A stretch of 49,082 nucleotides of DNA from DAOTXS01 sp034433515 (GCA_034433515.1 DAOUAL010000072.1:1-49082), one strand, 5' to 3'; shown: positions 1-8,169, numbered from the stretch's first letter. Notes: generated by a model from the letters alone, not told the origin. Numbers and translations are program-made.

Positions 1-155
1 GACTCGTCTCTCCACCAGCCGACGCAGGTCGGCTTCGGGTAGGGGTCGCAAGCGTTCACGCCTTTTCGATTTCGATGAATGGTTGAATTTTTCTGCGTGA
101 ACGCTTGCGATTGCAGTGGTTTTAACCGCCTGTCAAGGGACTTTGCAACAGCCCT
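1..155 (-). mobile_element. MITE family 2, copy A (cut by window edge, carries a nested palindrome)
   Basis: Read on the minus strand, this matches the copies at 17052-17155 and 36336-36486. The shared parts are the AGGGCT end, the TTGACAGGCGGTTAAAACC block and the GCCGACctgcGTCGGC hairpin. Between two conserved blocks this copy holds about 80 extra bases bounded by an inverted repeat (TCGCAAGCGTTCACG at about 47-61, mirrored at about 101-115), absent from the other copies. The far end lies outside the window. No ORF inside looks like a transposase, so it would be non-autonomous. Confidence 0.6.
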
Positions 156-218
156 GTGGTCAAAGGTGTTTTGGTATTCGTTTGCGCCAGAAAGATGGCT
201 GTGCTAAAATGCGCCCCG

Positions 219-2096
219 ATGTTTTCACGTCAACGATTTCATTCACTCACGTTTGTCTTGAGTACGCTAATCGTCTGGCTTGCCGCGTGTGCCGTTGAAT
301 CCACGCCCATCCCCACCTCCGCGCCATCGCCGCGTCCGATTATTACGCCCCAAGTGGTCATCACTGCGGCACCGCTTCCTTCGCCCACGTCTAGTCCAAC
401 GCCTGAGCCAAGACAAACCGATTGGGCTACGCCCGTCGCGTTGCCCACACCTACACCAACCCCAACACCGTACGTCTCAACGTTTGAACAGTATGTGAAC
501 GATCTCCACGATCTCGCGCGCTTGCCGATAATGGAGCAGACGATCACGACCCAGTACACCAGTCGCAACTGGGTCGCCTTGGAACACTATTTTGATTGGT
601 TCGTGGACGATGGCAACTTTATCGGTCCTAACTATGGCTATATCGCCGAAGATGGTGAACGCTATCCGTATCGCATCGTTCAAGGATATGATGGCGCGCG
701 CGAGTACGAAATTGTTCCGCGCGTGGAGGGACCCGGGATCGTGGCACGCATTTGGTTTGCTCATCAACAACACCAAAGTTACAACAATCCCAAAGATATG
801 TCGCGTGAAGAAGAGTGGGCAAACTGGGGCAACTTGGGCGAGGTTGGCAACATTCGTTTCTATATTGACGATGAAATGGTGCCGCGTGTCAATGTCGGGA
901 TCAAGGATTTGTTCGTGGGCAAAAATCCGTTTCCGGCACCGCTTGCCGCGTTCTACGCTTCGGCGAATGGCGGCAACATCAACTATGTGCCGATTCCGTT
1001 TCAAAAATCTATTCGCATCGCCACAACCGGACGCCCGCGCATGATGCAAATCCAAGTGAAACGTTTTGTCGGCAATCCGCTTGCGATGATTGCGTCGCCG
1101 GCAACCGTTAGTAACACAGCAACCCCATTCCAATCTTTTTCGCCGGTGCCGAGCATCAATGAGCAAGCCGCGTTGGATCGCGCCGCGCAAGCGTGGCAAA
1201 CCTGTACGCCATCGAATCTGCCCGAGTTCAAGACTTTTGAGTTGACGATTCCCAAGAATCAATCAGGCGAGATTCAATTTAATCAGCCGGGAACCATTGC
1301 CGGGTTGCGTGTCCACGTGCCGCGCGGTATGGACGATTCGGTATGGATGCAGGTGTTTTGGGATGGTGAATCACACCCCAGTATGACCGCACCCTTGCGC
1401 GCGATGTTTAGCACCGCTGAAAAGTTGTTGCCGTATCGTTCATTGCCGGTCGGCTTTATGGATAGTTTGCAGGAGCATCTTTTCTACCTCAATTTTCCGA
1501 TGCCGTTCGATTCGGCGCGCATCGTCTTTTTGAATGAGCGTGCTGAAACCTTACCCTTGGTCGTAGAGGTTGCCTTACGCGATACGCTTCCCGGCACCGA
1601 GCAAGCCCGTTTACATGCTTACTTTGGGACGCGCCGGGTGGAAAAACGCGAAGATGATGGCGATAATTACGTGGTGATTGATGTCAATGGACGCGGCAAA
1701 TATCTGGGGATGATCTTGAATGCGTGGGATTTGGATCGGCGTGCGCTGAATGGTCCGCTGGACGAACACTGGCGCTTTCCGTACCTGGAATCGAATGTGG
1801 ATGTGTGGGTGGATGGGCGATTGGCGTTGCCCGGTACCGGCATCGAAGATGATTTTAACGCGAGTTATTATTACGTCTTTGCCGGTTATCCCGGCTACAA
1901 CACCAAGTACTGTCTCGCCGGGATGACCCTGCTTGATTATTCAACCCACAAAGAACCGTCCTCGCAATATCGTTTCTATCTCAACGATGCGCCCGAATTC
2001 AACCGGCATTTGCGGGTGGAGGTGCAACACGGGAACAAAGGGAACAATTTATCGGTAACGTATTCGTCAACGGCGTTTTGGTATCAGATCAGATAG
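219..2096 (+). CDS. DUF2961 family lipoprotein
   Basis: This is a secreted lipoprotein of about 625 residues. The chosen ATG at 219 opens a signal peptide ending in LAAC, a lipobox, so the protein is probably tethered outside the membrane. A Pro/Thr-rich linker follows (about residues 30-85), a typical cell-surface spacer. The body resembles DUF2961 proteins: the stretch EYEIVPRVEGPGIVARIW, then two jelly-roll-like segments with FYIDDE and VFWDGE motifs. DUF2961 proteins are often found with carbohydrate metabolism, but no enzymatic activity can be read here. An in-frame ATG at 156 lies upstream but would bury the signal peptide. TGCTAAAAT (202-210) resembles an extended -10 close to the start, so the mRNA may be leaderless. 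It stands alone, convergent with topA. Confidence 0.75.
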   Translation: MFSRQRFHSLTFVLSTLIVWLAACAVESTPIPTSAPSPRPIITPQVVITAAPLPSPTSSPTPEPRQTDWATPVALPTPTPTPTPYVSTFEQYVNDLHDLARLPIMEQTITTQYTSRNWVALEHYFDWFVDDGNFIGPNYGYIAEDGERYPYRIVQGYDGAREYEIVPRVEGPGIVARIWFAHQQHQSYNNPKDMSREEEWANWGNLGEVGNIRFYIDDEMVPRVNVGIKDLFVGKNPFPAPLAAFYASANGGNINYVPIPFQKSIRIATTGRPRMMQIQVKRFVGNPLAMIASPATVSNTATPFQSFSPVPSINEQAALDRAAQAWQTCTPSNLPEFKTFELTIPKNQSGEIQFNQPGTIAGLRVHVPRGMDDSVWMQVFWDGESHPSMTAPLRAMFSTAEKLLPYRSLPVGFMDSLQEHLFYLNFPMPFDSARIVFLNERAETLPLVVEVALRDTLPGTEQARLHAYFGTRRVEKREDDGDNYVVIDVNGRGKYLGMILNAWDLDRRALNGPLDEHWRFPYLESNVDVWVDGRLALPGTGIEDDFNASYYYVFAGYPGYNTKYCLAGMTLLDYSTHKEPSSQYRFYLNDAPEFNRHLRVEVQHGNKGNNLSVTYSSTAFWYQIR

Positions 2097-2112
2097 ATTC
2101 GGGGGAGTGAGA

Positions 2113-4560
2113 TTACGTCGCTTCTGCGGCATAATCACATTTCGTACACTTGACCCCGTTTTTTCCTTTCAGCGTCATCAGCCCACCGCAACGTGGACAC
2201 GGCGTTGACACCGGCTTGTCCCACAACGCAAAGGTGCACGCCGGGTAACGATTGCACGAATAAAAGATGCGCCCCTTTTTGCTCTTCTTCTCGACGATTT
2301 GTCCTTGCTGGCATTCCGGGCATTGTACGCCGGTATTCGCGCTTCCGCCGCTCGCCGATAAGTTGCGTGTGTTCTTGCATTCGGGATAACGCGAGCAAGC
2401 CAGAAATTTTCCAAAGCGTCCACGCTTGATCACCATCGGTGCGCCACACTTGTCGCACACCTCATCGGTCTTTTCCGCTTCCAGCGTTACGTTGGGCATT
2501 TCGATTGCCGCGCGGTCGAGGGTTTGTTTGAATGGTGCGTAAAAATCACGCAACACTTGGACCCACTCGGCTTCGCCCTCCGCAATCTGATCCAACTTTT
2601 CTTCCATTTGTGCGGTAAAGCCCACATCCACTTCGTTGGGAAAATGCTTCACCAACAAATCATTGACGATGAATCCTAGGTCGGTTGGCTTGAGCCGGCG
2701 ATCCGGCATTCTTTCGATGTAGCCGCGTTCTTGAATCGTTGAGAGAATCGGCGCATAGGTGGAGGGACGACCAATCCCTTTTTCTTCGAGGGCTTTGATG
2801 AGCGTGGCTTCGGTATAGCGCGGCGGTGGTTCAGTGAAATGTTGTTCCGGATAGATGCCGAGCAAATCGAGTGGCTCTTGCGGCGCGAGCGGCGGCAAGA
2901 TTTTGTTGCGCTCGTCATCCTCATCGCTCGGCTCGTCTTTGCTTGCGGTGTACACCGCAAGAAAGCCCTTGAATTTGAGAATGGAGCCATTGGCGCGAAA
3001 TAGAAATTCTGGTGTCGTGTTGCGTGGTGCGTGTTCCCTTGATGGTTGACTGGCGACTGACAACTGACGCCTGTTCGCCCCAATATCCACCGCCGTCGTG
3101 TCGAACACTGCGCTCGCCATCTGCGAGGCGATGAATCGTTTCCAAATTAAATCGTACAACTTGAATTGATCCGCATCAAGATAAGGTTTAAGCGCTTCCG
3201 GTTCGCGGAACACACTGGTTGGGCGAATGGCTTCGTGTGCCTCTTGCGCGCCAGTCACTTTTTTCTTGAACACACGCGGTGTCTTGGGTAAGTACTCTTC
3301 GCCAAATTTTTCTTTGATGTACGCCCACGCTTCTTTGCCCGCACTCTCCGCCACATTTGTCGAATCGGTGCGCATATACGTAATCAAGCCCACGCTACCT
3401 TCGCCGATGTTGATGCCTTCGTACAACTGTTGCGCAATTGCCATGGTGCGCTTGGTGTTGAACCCCAGTTTGCGCGACGCCTCTTGTTGCATCGTGGAGG
3501 TGATGAATGGCGGCGATGGGTTGCGCAACACATCCTTGCGTCGCACGTCGAGTACGGTGTAGGTACACTGTTCCAACGTTTCTTTTAACTTGAGTGCGTC
3601 CTCGCCGGTATGACATTCAAAATCCTTGTCGCCGACCTGAATCAATTTTGCTCGAAACGTTTGGTGATTGGGTGCTTGGGTGATTTGTTTCTGCAACTCG
3701 GCTTCGATACTCCAGTACTCCACCGGCACGAACGCTTGAATCTCACGTTCGCGTTCCACCACCAAGCGTACCGCCACCGATTGCACGCGTCCCGCGCTCA
3801 AATTTTTTGTGTTGATTTTTTTGCGCAGTAATGGACTGATCGTATAACCAACGATGCGGTCTAGAATGCGGCGTGCCTGTTGGGCATCAACCAGTTGCTG
3901 GTTGATCTGGCGTGGATTGGCAAAGGCGTGTTCAATCGCATCGCGCGTGATTTCATGGAACTCGACGCGGTGCACCGGTTTGTTGGCAATCGCTGTATCG
4001 AGTGCGGCGGCAAGATGCCACGCAATCGCTTCGCCTTCGCGATCCGGATCGGTTGCCAAATAAACTTCGGATGCACTCCCGGCAAGTTCCTTTAATTCCT
4101 TGACCACTTTTTTTTTCTTGGGCGTGATCACGTAATGGGGCCGAAAATTATTTTCAATGTCCACGCCCATCTGGTTTTCCGGCAAATCGCGGATATGCCC
4201 TACCGAGGCACGCACGCGATAACCCGCCCCCAGAAATTTGCCGATGGTCTTGGCTTTGGCGGGCGATTCGACGATGACGAGCCGTCCAATTTCAGATTTC
4301 AGATTTCTGATTTCTGATTTCTTTGGTTTGACGGCACGCGGCTGGCGCTTGATAGTGGGGGATGCGCTTTCATCCTTCACGCGGAGCGTTCCGCTTTCTG
4401 CCTTTACTTGCGCGTGCAACTCGGTCGCGCCCCAACGGGTCAATGTGGTGCCGCAGGTGCCACAGATGCCCTGGGAGTACGCGGTCCCCTTCGCGTTGAA
4501 CAACGGTTGTGGGTTTTGCATTTCACGTTTGGTTTTGCACTTGACGCAGTATGCTTCCAT
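2113..4560 (-). CDS. topA: DNA topoisomerase I with N-terminal zinc domain
   Basis: This is a type IA topoisomerase that relaxes negative supercoils; it is 815 residues from the chosen ATG at 4560. An earlier ATG at 4614 adds 18 residues with no family match. Order of domains: a small DUF5679-like Cys4 module (CVKC...CGTC, residues 1-50); a low-complexity linker; the Toprim domain (VIVESPAKAKTIGKFLG, then DPDREGEAIAWHL); the catalytic core with the nucleophile in ITYMRTDST (Tyr395); and a C-terminal tail with three Cys4 zinc fingers. The N-terminal zinc module is unusual for TopA but seen in some Chloroflexota-type proteins. Two segments look like intergenic repeats inserted in frame (see findings). 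A TATACT -10 lies at 4603-4598. Confidence 0.95.
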   Translation of the reverse strand: MEAYCVKCKTKREMQNPQPLFNAKGTAYSQGICGTCGTTLTRWGATELHAQVKAESGTLRVKDESASPTIKRQPRAVKPKKSEIRNLKSEIGRLVIVESPAKAKTIGKFLGAGYRVRASVGHIRDLPENQMGVDIENNFRPHYVITPKKKKVVKELKELAGSASEVYLATDPDREGEAIAWHLAAALDTAIANKPVHRVEFHEITRDAIEHAFANPRQINQQLVDAQQARRILDRIVGYTISPLLRKKINTKNLSAGRVQSVAVRLVVEREREIQAFVPVEYWSIEAELQKQITQAPNHQTFRAKLIQVGDKDFECHTGEDALKLKETLEQCTYTVLDVRRKDVLRNPSPPFITSTMQQEASRKLGFNTKRTMAIAQQLYEGINIGEGSVGLITYMRTDSTNVAESAGKEAWAYIKEKFGEEYLPKTPRVFKKKVTGAQEAHEAIRPTSVFREPEALKPYLDADQFKLYDLIWKRFIASQMASAVFDTTAVDIGANRRQLSVASQPSREHAPRNTTPEFLFRANGSILKFKGFLAVYTASKDEPSDEDDERNKILPPLAPQEPLDLLGIYPEQHFTEPPPRYTEATLIKALEEKGIGRPSTYAPILSTIQERGYIERMPDRRLKPTDLGFIVNDLLVKHFPNEVDVGFTAQMEEKLDQIAEGEAEWVQVLRDFYAPFKQTLDRAAIEMPNVTLEAEKTDEVCDKCGAPMVIKRGRFGKFLACSRYPECKNTRNLSASGGSANTGVQCPECQQGQIVEKKSKKGRIFYSCNRYPACTFALWDKPVSTPCPRCGGLMTLKGKNGVKCTKCDYAAEAT

Positions 4561-4597
4561 CTTCAACCTTGACGTTGCGTGTTTTTTTCTTGATGCA

Positions 4598-4603
4598 AGT
4601 ATA
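4598..4603 (-). promoter_or_regulatory. Probable -10 box of topA
   Basis: TATACT on the minus strand, 37 bases before the topA start. No good -35 is seen, because the upstream position is occupied by the terminator palindrome of the neighbouring operon. Confidence 0.5.
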
Positions 4604-4606
4604 TCA

Positions 4607-4644
4607 CAAAACAAAAAAGGTTGGAGAGCATGCTCTCCAACCTT
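4607..4644 (-). terminator. Intrinsic terminator of the ArsA-like operon
   Basis: A perfect 28-base palindrome (4617-4644, arms AAGGTTGGAGAGCA / TGCTCTCCAACCTT) is followed on the minus strand by TTTTTTGTTTTG. It sits 20 bases past the last ATPase gene and separates that operon from topA. Confidence 0.9.
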
Positions 4645-4664
4645 CGCGCGTTACGCTTGCGATG

Positions 4665-5645
4665 CTACACAAACACATACTTGGCAAAGTGCTTGAGGCC
4701 CTCCACGCCGCGCACTTCATTTTCCAGCAAGGGCAACAACGCGCGCACATTGCCGTCAAAATCGTCCCAGATCTGCTTCATATACGTGTCTTGCATCGCC
4801 ACGCGATTCTTGACGAACTCGGGCGACGAATCGTTCACTTGGTCTTTTTGAATGAGCATATTCACAATGACGCCGCCCACCGGAATACCAAAATCGTGGA
4901 ACCAGTTGATAAAGCGTTTGATCACAGCGATGGGCAGGGCTTCCGGCAAGGTGACAAAGAAGAACGCGGTGAGTTGATCGTTGGTCAAGAGTTCTCGCGC
5001 CTGTTTCATTCGATCGCGGAAACTCACCAGATAATCCATCAACGGATCGGCTTCTTTCTTTTTAGTGAACGAAAGCATCTCGCGCAGACTCCGCGCTTCC
5101 TCGCGCGATTTCAACATCTTGTTGACCCAGAGCGAATAGACCTTGCTCATCCCCAGCAAGCGACGGGCATTCGCCGTAGGAGCGGTGTCAAAGACATAGA
5201 CCTCGTACTCGTCCTTGAACATCAGGTCAATCATATTCTCGAACATGGCAGATTCTTCAAACGCCGGGTTCATCGTGGCTGATTCCACGAATGCATCGGC
5301 TTGCGTGGAGATTTCTGCAAATTTCAAGAACCATTGAATCTTTTGCTTAATGTCCGCTTTGGAGCGTTCGATCGTTTCTTTGGTATCAATTTCGTATGCC
5401 CACAGGTTAGGGACACCGTTCACCGGTGTGGGTTGCCCAAACACATTCTGCCCCAGCAAGCCGGAGAGACTATGTACGGGATTGGTCGAGGCGAGGATGG
5501 TCTTGCGACCTTGTTGGGCAAACCAGACGGCGGTCACCCCTGCCATCACGGTCTTGCCCACACCCCCTTTGCCTCCAAAGAAAATGTACTTCATCTTGGG
5601 ATGTTCGCCCAAGTATTTCACCATTGATTTTTCGATGCCAGCCAT
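4665..5645 (-). CDS. ArsA/Get3-like ATPase, copy 1 (switch I Asp replaced by Asn)
   Basis: This is a 326-residue P-loop ATPase of the ArsA/Get3 (deviant Walker A, SIMIBI) class. Seen: GGKGGVGKT at residues 24-32 with signature Lys26 and Lys31; switch I reads STNPVHSL (residues 53-60), where ArsA/Get3 have STDPAHSL; switch II reads DTAPT, followed by ANARRLL rather than GHTLRLL. The codon at 5483-5481 is AAT, so Asn55 is what the sequence reads. In yeast Get3 the equivalent Asp57-to-Asn change is used as a hydrolysis-dead mutant, so this copy may bind but hydrolyse ATP poorly (inference). AGGAG precedes the ATG by about 8 bases. It is last in a four-gene operon, 12 bases after its paralogue. 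No arsenic gene is nearby, and no CxC-type metal or client site was recognised; the client is unknown. Confidence 0.85.
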   Translation of the reverse strand: MAGIEKSMVKYLGEHPKMKYIFFGGKGGVGKTVMAGVTAVWFAQQGRKTILASTNPVHSLSGLLGQNVFGQPTPVNGVPNLWAYEIDTKETIERSKADIKQKIQWFLKFAEISTQADAFVESATMNPAFEESAMFENMIDLMFKDEYEVYVFDTAPTANARRLLGMSKVYSLWVNKMLKSREEARSLREMLSFTKKKEADPLMDYLVSFRDRMKQARELLTNDQLTAFFFVTLPEALPIAVIKRFINWFHDFGIPVGGVIVNMLIQKDQVNDSSPEFVKNRVAMQDTYMKQIWDDFDGNVRALLPLLENEVRGVEGLKHFAKYVFV

Positions 5646-5657
5646 TTGGGTTTACTC

Positions 5658-6629
5658 CTATCCGTACATAATCCCAGCCAGTTTTTCGATCATTGCCAAA
5701 CCGGTCACGTCGCGTTCCATTTCCGGGACATACCCGCGCACCTGATCACCAAAGGTTGCCTTGACTTTTTCCAGATAGCCATTTTGCATTGCCAAACGAT
5801 TCTTGAGGTAGGCGGGCACGTTTTGCGTGCGCAGTTCGGCGGGCAACACGCGATTGACGATATAGCCGGCAATCGGCACATCGAACTTGGCAAACAATTC
5901 TGCCGCCTTTTGCGTATCGAGAATAATCATTTCTTCGGGCACTACCACAAAGAAAAAGGCGGTGCGTTGTTTGTTCGTCAAGATGCCCGACGAGGCGTTG
6001 ATGCGATTCTTGATGTACTGCAACTCGGTAAGAATCTTGTCCTCATCCGTTTCCTTTTGCCGCTTGATGCGCGAAACCATCGTGTCATACTCGCGCATTT
6101 CTTCGCGCAGTTTGGTAATCTTGTTGATCCACTCGTCGTACACCTTCGCCATCGAGAGATAGTACAGCGCGTGTCCGAGCGGAACCAGGTCGTAGATGTA
6201 ATAATCGTACTTTTCTTCGACCATAATATCCACGACCGCGTCGAAGATGGCGGATTCTTCCATCGCGGGTTCGGCGGAGGCGGCTTGGATGTAATCTTCG
6301 ATTTCTTCCGGCACGGCGTCAAAGCCGTACATATCGAGGATTTTCTTGCGGATTTCGCCTTGGTATGCTTTGATGTGGCTGTCCGCGTCAATTTCCTGCG
6401 CCCACAAGTTGTCCATAATCTTGACGGGACCCTTGCCGAAAATGTCGCGCTGGAAAATGTCGGTGAGACTGGCTTGCGGGTCTACCGAAAAGACCAACAC
6501 TTTTTTCCCCTGCGACGCAAGCCAATAGGCGGTGGCGGCTGAAAAGGTGGTTTTGCCCAACCCGCCTTTGCCGCCAAACATGATGTACCGCCGGTCGGGG
6601 TTGTTGAGAAATACTTCTTTGAGAGACAT
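5658..6629 (-). CDS. ArsA/Get3-like ATPase, copy 2 (switch I Asp kept, altered switch II)
   Basis: A 323-residue paralogue of the downstream gene. Walker A is GGKGGLGKTT (residues 19-28, signature Lys21). Switch I keeps the catalytic Asp as SVDPQASL (Asp50). Switch II reads DLVPLGHALYYL, where ArsA/Get3 have DTAPTGHTLRLL, so it keeps the GH that copy 1 lacks but loses the TAPT core. The two proteins therefore carry degenerate motifs at different places, as expected of a specialised heterodimer (inference; this family works as dimers or pseudodimers). The acidic helical middle (about residues 90-220) is the region where Get3 binds clients. The gene follows two small paralogous proteins in the same operon. 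Confidence 0.85.
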   Translation of the reverse strand: MSLKEVFLNNPDRRYIMFGGKGGLGKTTFSAATAYWLASQGKKVLVFSVDPQASLTDIFQRDIFGKGPVKIMDNLWAQEIDADSHIKAYQGEIRKKILDMYGFDAVPEEIEDYIQAASAEPAMEESAIFDAVVDIMVEEKYDYYIYDLVPLGHALYYLSMAKVYDEWINKITKLREEMREYDTMVSRIKRQKETDEDKILTELQYIKNRINASSGILTNKQRTAFFFVVVPEEMIILDTQKAAELFAKFDVPIAGYIVNRVLPAELRTQNVPAYLKNRLAMQNGYLEKVKATFGDQVRGYVPEMERDVTGLAMIEKLAGIMYG

Positions 6630-6691
6630 TGAAGACTCCGAGAATCAGAATTCAGTAGTCAGACAAATAAATACTGACGACTGGCTACTGC

Positions 6692-6976
6692 TTAAAACAT
6701 CGCGTCGCTAATATCTTTTTCGCGCAACATTCGGCGTTTCCAGGTGGCAATGTTTGGTACAACGTACGGCAACAAGCGGAGTGAATAATAGGGAGGTAAA
6801 ATGGGTACACCAATCAAATCGCCCATCGTAATCAGAATGAAGAGATGCTCCATTGAGGCACGGGTACGAATGGCATAGCGGCTCATATCGTGCGCTGCCA
6901 TCCCGTACATAATTTCCTTGAGATTATCAAGGAATCCGCGTTTTTCTTGTGGAGGTGCTTTTTTCTCGCCCGGCAT
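6692..6976 (-). CDS. Small conserved protein of the ATPase cassette, paralogue B
   Basis: A 94-residue protein of unknown function. It starts at the ATG at 6976, preceded by AAGGAG with 7-base spacing; an in-frame ATG at 7072 lies inside the upstream gene and is unlikely. It aligns along its length with the preceding gene. Shared features are a YGM motif, a hydrophobic stretch (LFILITMGDLIGVPI), a PPYYSLRLLPYVVPNI block and a basic WKRRMLRE end. The hydrophobic stretch could be one short membrane segment or the core of a helical bundle. A Lys/Gln/Pro-rich N-terminus (residues 1-14) is absent from the partner. No known family was recognised. Operon position suggests it works with the two ATPases. 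Confidence 0.75.
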   Translation of the reverse strand: MPGEKKAPPQEKRGFLDNLKEIMYGMAAHDMSRYAIRTRASMEHLFILITMGDLIGVPILPPYYSLRLLPYVVPNIATWKRRMLREKDISDAMF

Positions 6977-6995
6977 TTTGGACTCCTTAAATGAA

Positions 6996-7271
6996 TTATA
7001 CTCCATGGAGGTCGTATTCGTGATCTTCACCAAACCCGCGTTCACGCAAGACCCGGCGTTTCCAGCCGGCAATATTGGGGACCACGTAAGGCAGTACGCG
7101 CAAGGAATAGTACGGGGGGATAATCGGCAAACCTAACATATCACCAAAGGTGATGGAGATGAATAGGGTTTCGAGTGCGCCGCGCATCTCGAGCGCGTGT
7201 TCTTCAAACTCGTACCCCGTCATCCCATAGAGAAACTCTCGGATCGCTTTGACCAGACTCGCCCGATCCAT
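6996..7271 (-). CDS. Small conserved protein of the ATPase cassette, paralogue A
   Basis: First gene of the four-gene operon, 91 residues. The ATG at 7271 is preferred because GGAG lies 6 bases before it; an in-frame ATG at 7283 has no ribosome site. It shows the same layout as paralogue B: YGM, a hydrophobic segment (LFISITFGDMLGLPI), the PPYYSLRVLPYVVPNI block and WKRRVLRE, then an acidic tail with two His (EDHEYDLH). Two small paralogues paired with two ATPase paralogues suggest duplication of an ancestral two-gene unit. A consensus promoter lies just upstream. Function unknown; it could be a membrane recruiter, adaptor or client of the ATPases. Confidence 0.75.
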   Translation of the reverse strand: MDRASLVKAIREFLYGMTGYEFEEHALEMRGALETLFISITFGDMLGLPIIPPYYSLRVLPYVVPNIAGWKRRVLRERGFGEDHEYDLHGV

Positions 7272-7309
7272 TGCCTTCTCCATCTGTTCGTTTACCGCTC
7301 TTCTGACCT

Positions 7310-7338
7310 ATTATAGCATTATGGTTTTCGATTGTCAA
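7310..7338 (-). promoter_or_regulatory. Consensus promoter of the ATPase cassette
   Basis: On the minus strand: TTGACA (7338-7333), 17-base spacer ending in TGC, TATAAT (7315-7310). Both hexamers are perfect sigma-70 type matches. It is back to back with the promoter of the plus-strand gene. Confidence 0.9.
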
Positions 7339-7343
7339 AAAGA

Positions 7344-7372
7344 TTGACGCTCGCTGATGACGATGCTATAAT
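7344..7372 (+). promoter_or_regulatory. Promoter of the 220-residue membrane protein gene
   Basis: TTGACG (7344-7349), 17-base spacer ending in TGC, TATAAT (7367-7372). Its -35 is only 5 bases from the -35 of the divergent operon, so two polymerases could hardly bind at once. Confidence 0.9.
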
Positions 7373-7413
7373 GTCATTAGATTGATTTGGGGCTATGAAA
7401 GGGTGAAAAAGGG

Positions 7414-8076
7414 ATGCTTGATTTCGAAACACTGGCATTTCCATTGACGATTGTGGTTGCGGTCATCGTGCTGGGTTGGTTTGCGTTGGGCACGCAAGCC
7501 AATGTGCGTGCGGGGGATCGCATTCTAAAATGGTTGCGCGATGGCTTGCCGCTCATTGGTGAAAAAACGACAATGCATTGGATGGGGTCTTCGGTCTTGC
7601 AGTTAAAGATTAACAAAGCCAAGGGACCTTTTCGCACCGCCGAAACGTTATTCGTGTTTGAACCGCGCGATGTGATCTTTTTGTGGTTACTCTCGCGCTG
7701 GCAGGGTCGCCGGGACTTGATGATTTTTCGCGGCACGCTCAACGCGGCTCCCAGTTTTGAATGTGAAGTTTTCGATCCCAAGGGCTGGACCACCCACAAT
7801 ACTGAACGCGATGTCCAAAAGAAAAATTGGTCGCCTGTGGATTTGACCGGGCAGCCGGGTTTGCAAGGATATTATTCTGGCACCGCCGGTGCATTTGTGA
7901 CCAAATCCTTGACGGCACTTGCTACGCGCGCCGGGGGTAAATTGGTGCGCTTGTCTATTCATCGCAATGTGCCCAACGTAGAAGTGCATTGGTTACTCAC
8001 CGATATGAGTACCGTTTCTGCGCGCGATTGGTTTGCCAATTTGCGTGAAATTGGCGATCAAGCGATGCGAAGCTAG
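7414..8076 (+). CDS. Membrane-anchored protein of unknown function
   Basis: 220 residues. One N-terminal transmembrane helix (about residues 8-27) is followed by a soluble domain of about 190 residues rich in aromatics and beta-strand-like segments; no family was recognised. GGGTGAAAAAGGG precedes the ATG. It diverges from the ATPase cassette and shares its promoter region, so it may be co-regulated. The stop codon (TAG 8074-8076) is the first triplet of a MITE, so the original C-terminus may have been longer or different. Confidence 0.7.
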   Translation: MLDFETLAFPLTIVVAVIVLGWFALGTQANVRAGDRILKWLRDGLPLIGEKTTMHWMGSSVLQLKINKAKGPFRTAETLFVFEPRDVIFLWLLSRWQGRRDLMIFRGTLNAAPSFECEVFDPKGWTTHNTERDVQKKNWSPVDLTGQPGLQGYYSGTAGAFVTKSLTALATRAGGKLVRLSIHRNVPNVEVHWLLTDMSTVSARDWFANLREIGDQAMRS

Positions 8077-8169
8077 TGCAACAACATGAAAAAGTTGCAT
8101 ACCAGACCGATGGAAAAAAGGTTACCGAGACGGCAAGTTTCCACTACGCACTTTTATGTTGGTGCACTA
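8074..8169 (+). mobile_element. MITE family 1, copy 1
   Basis: About 96 bases bounded by an imperfect terminal inverted repeat (left TAGTGCAACAACATGAAA, right end the complement of TAGTGCACCAACATAAAA). A second copy in the same orientation lies at 10501-10607; the two also share an internal block around TTGCATACCAGAC. It has no coding capacity and begins exactly at the stop codon of the preceding gene. Confidence 0.75.

Noticed and set aside
477..1262. A 261-codon open frame on the minus strand inside the DUF2961 gene.
   Set aside because: It is the shadow of the plus-strand gene, with no ribosome site or protein motif.
4551..5282. A 243-codon plus-strand frame opposite the ATPase gene.
   Set aside because: It mirrors the ATPase gene's codons and has no recognisable motif; the ATPase has the full P-loop.
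5646..6542. A 298-codon plus-strand frame opposite ATPase copy 2.
   Set aside because: Shadow frame; His- and Phe-rich composition typical of antisense reading.
4665..7283. An arsenic-resistance operon.
   Set aside because: No arsR, arsB, acr3 or arsC gene is present, and the ATPases lack a visible metalloid-binding Cys set.
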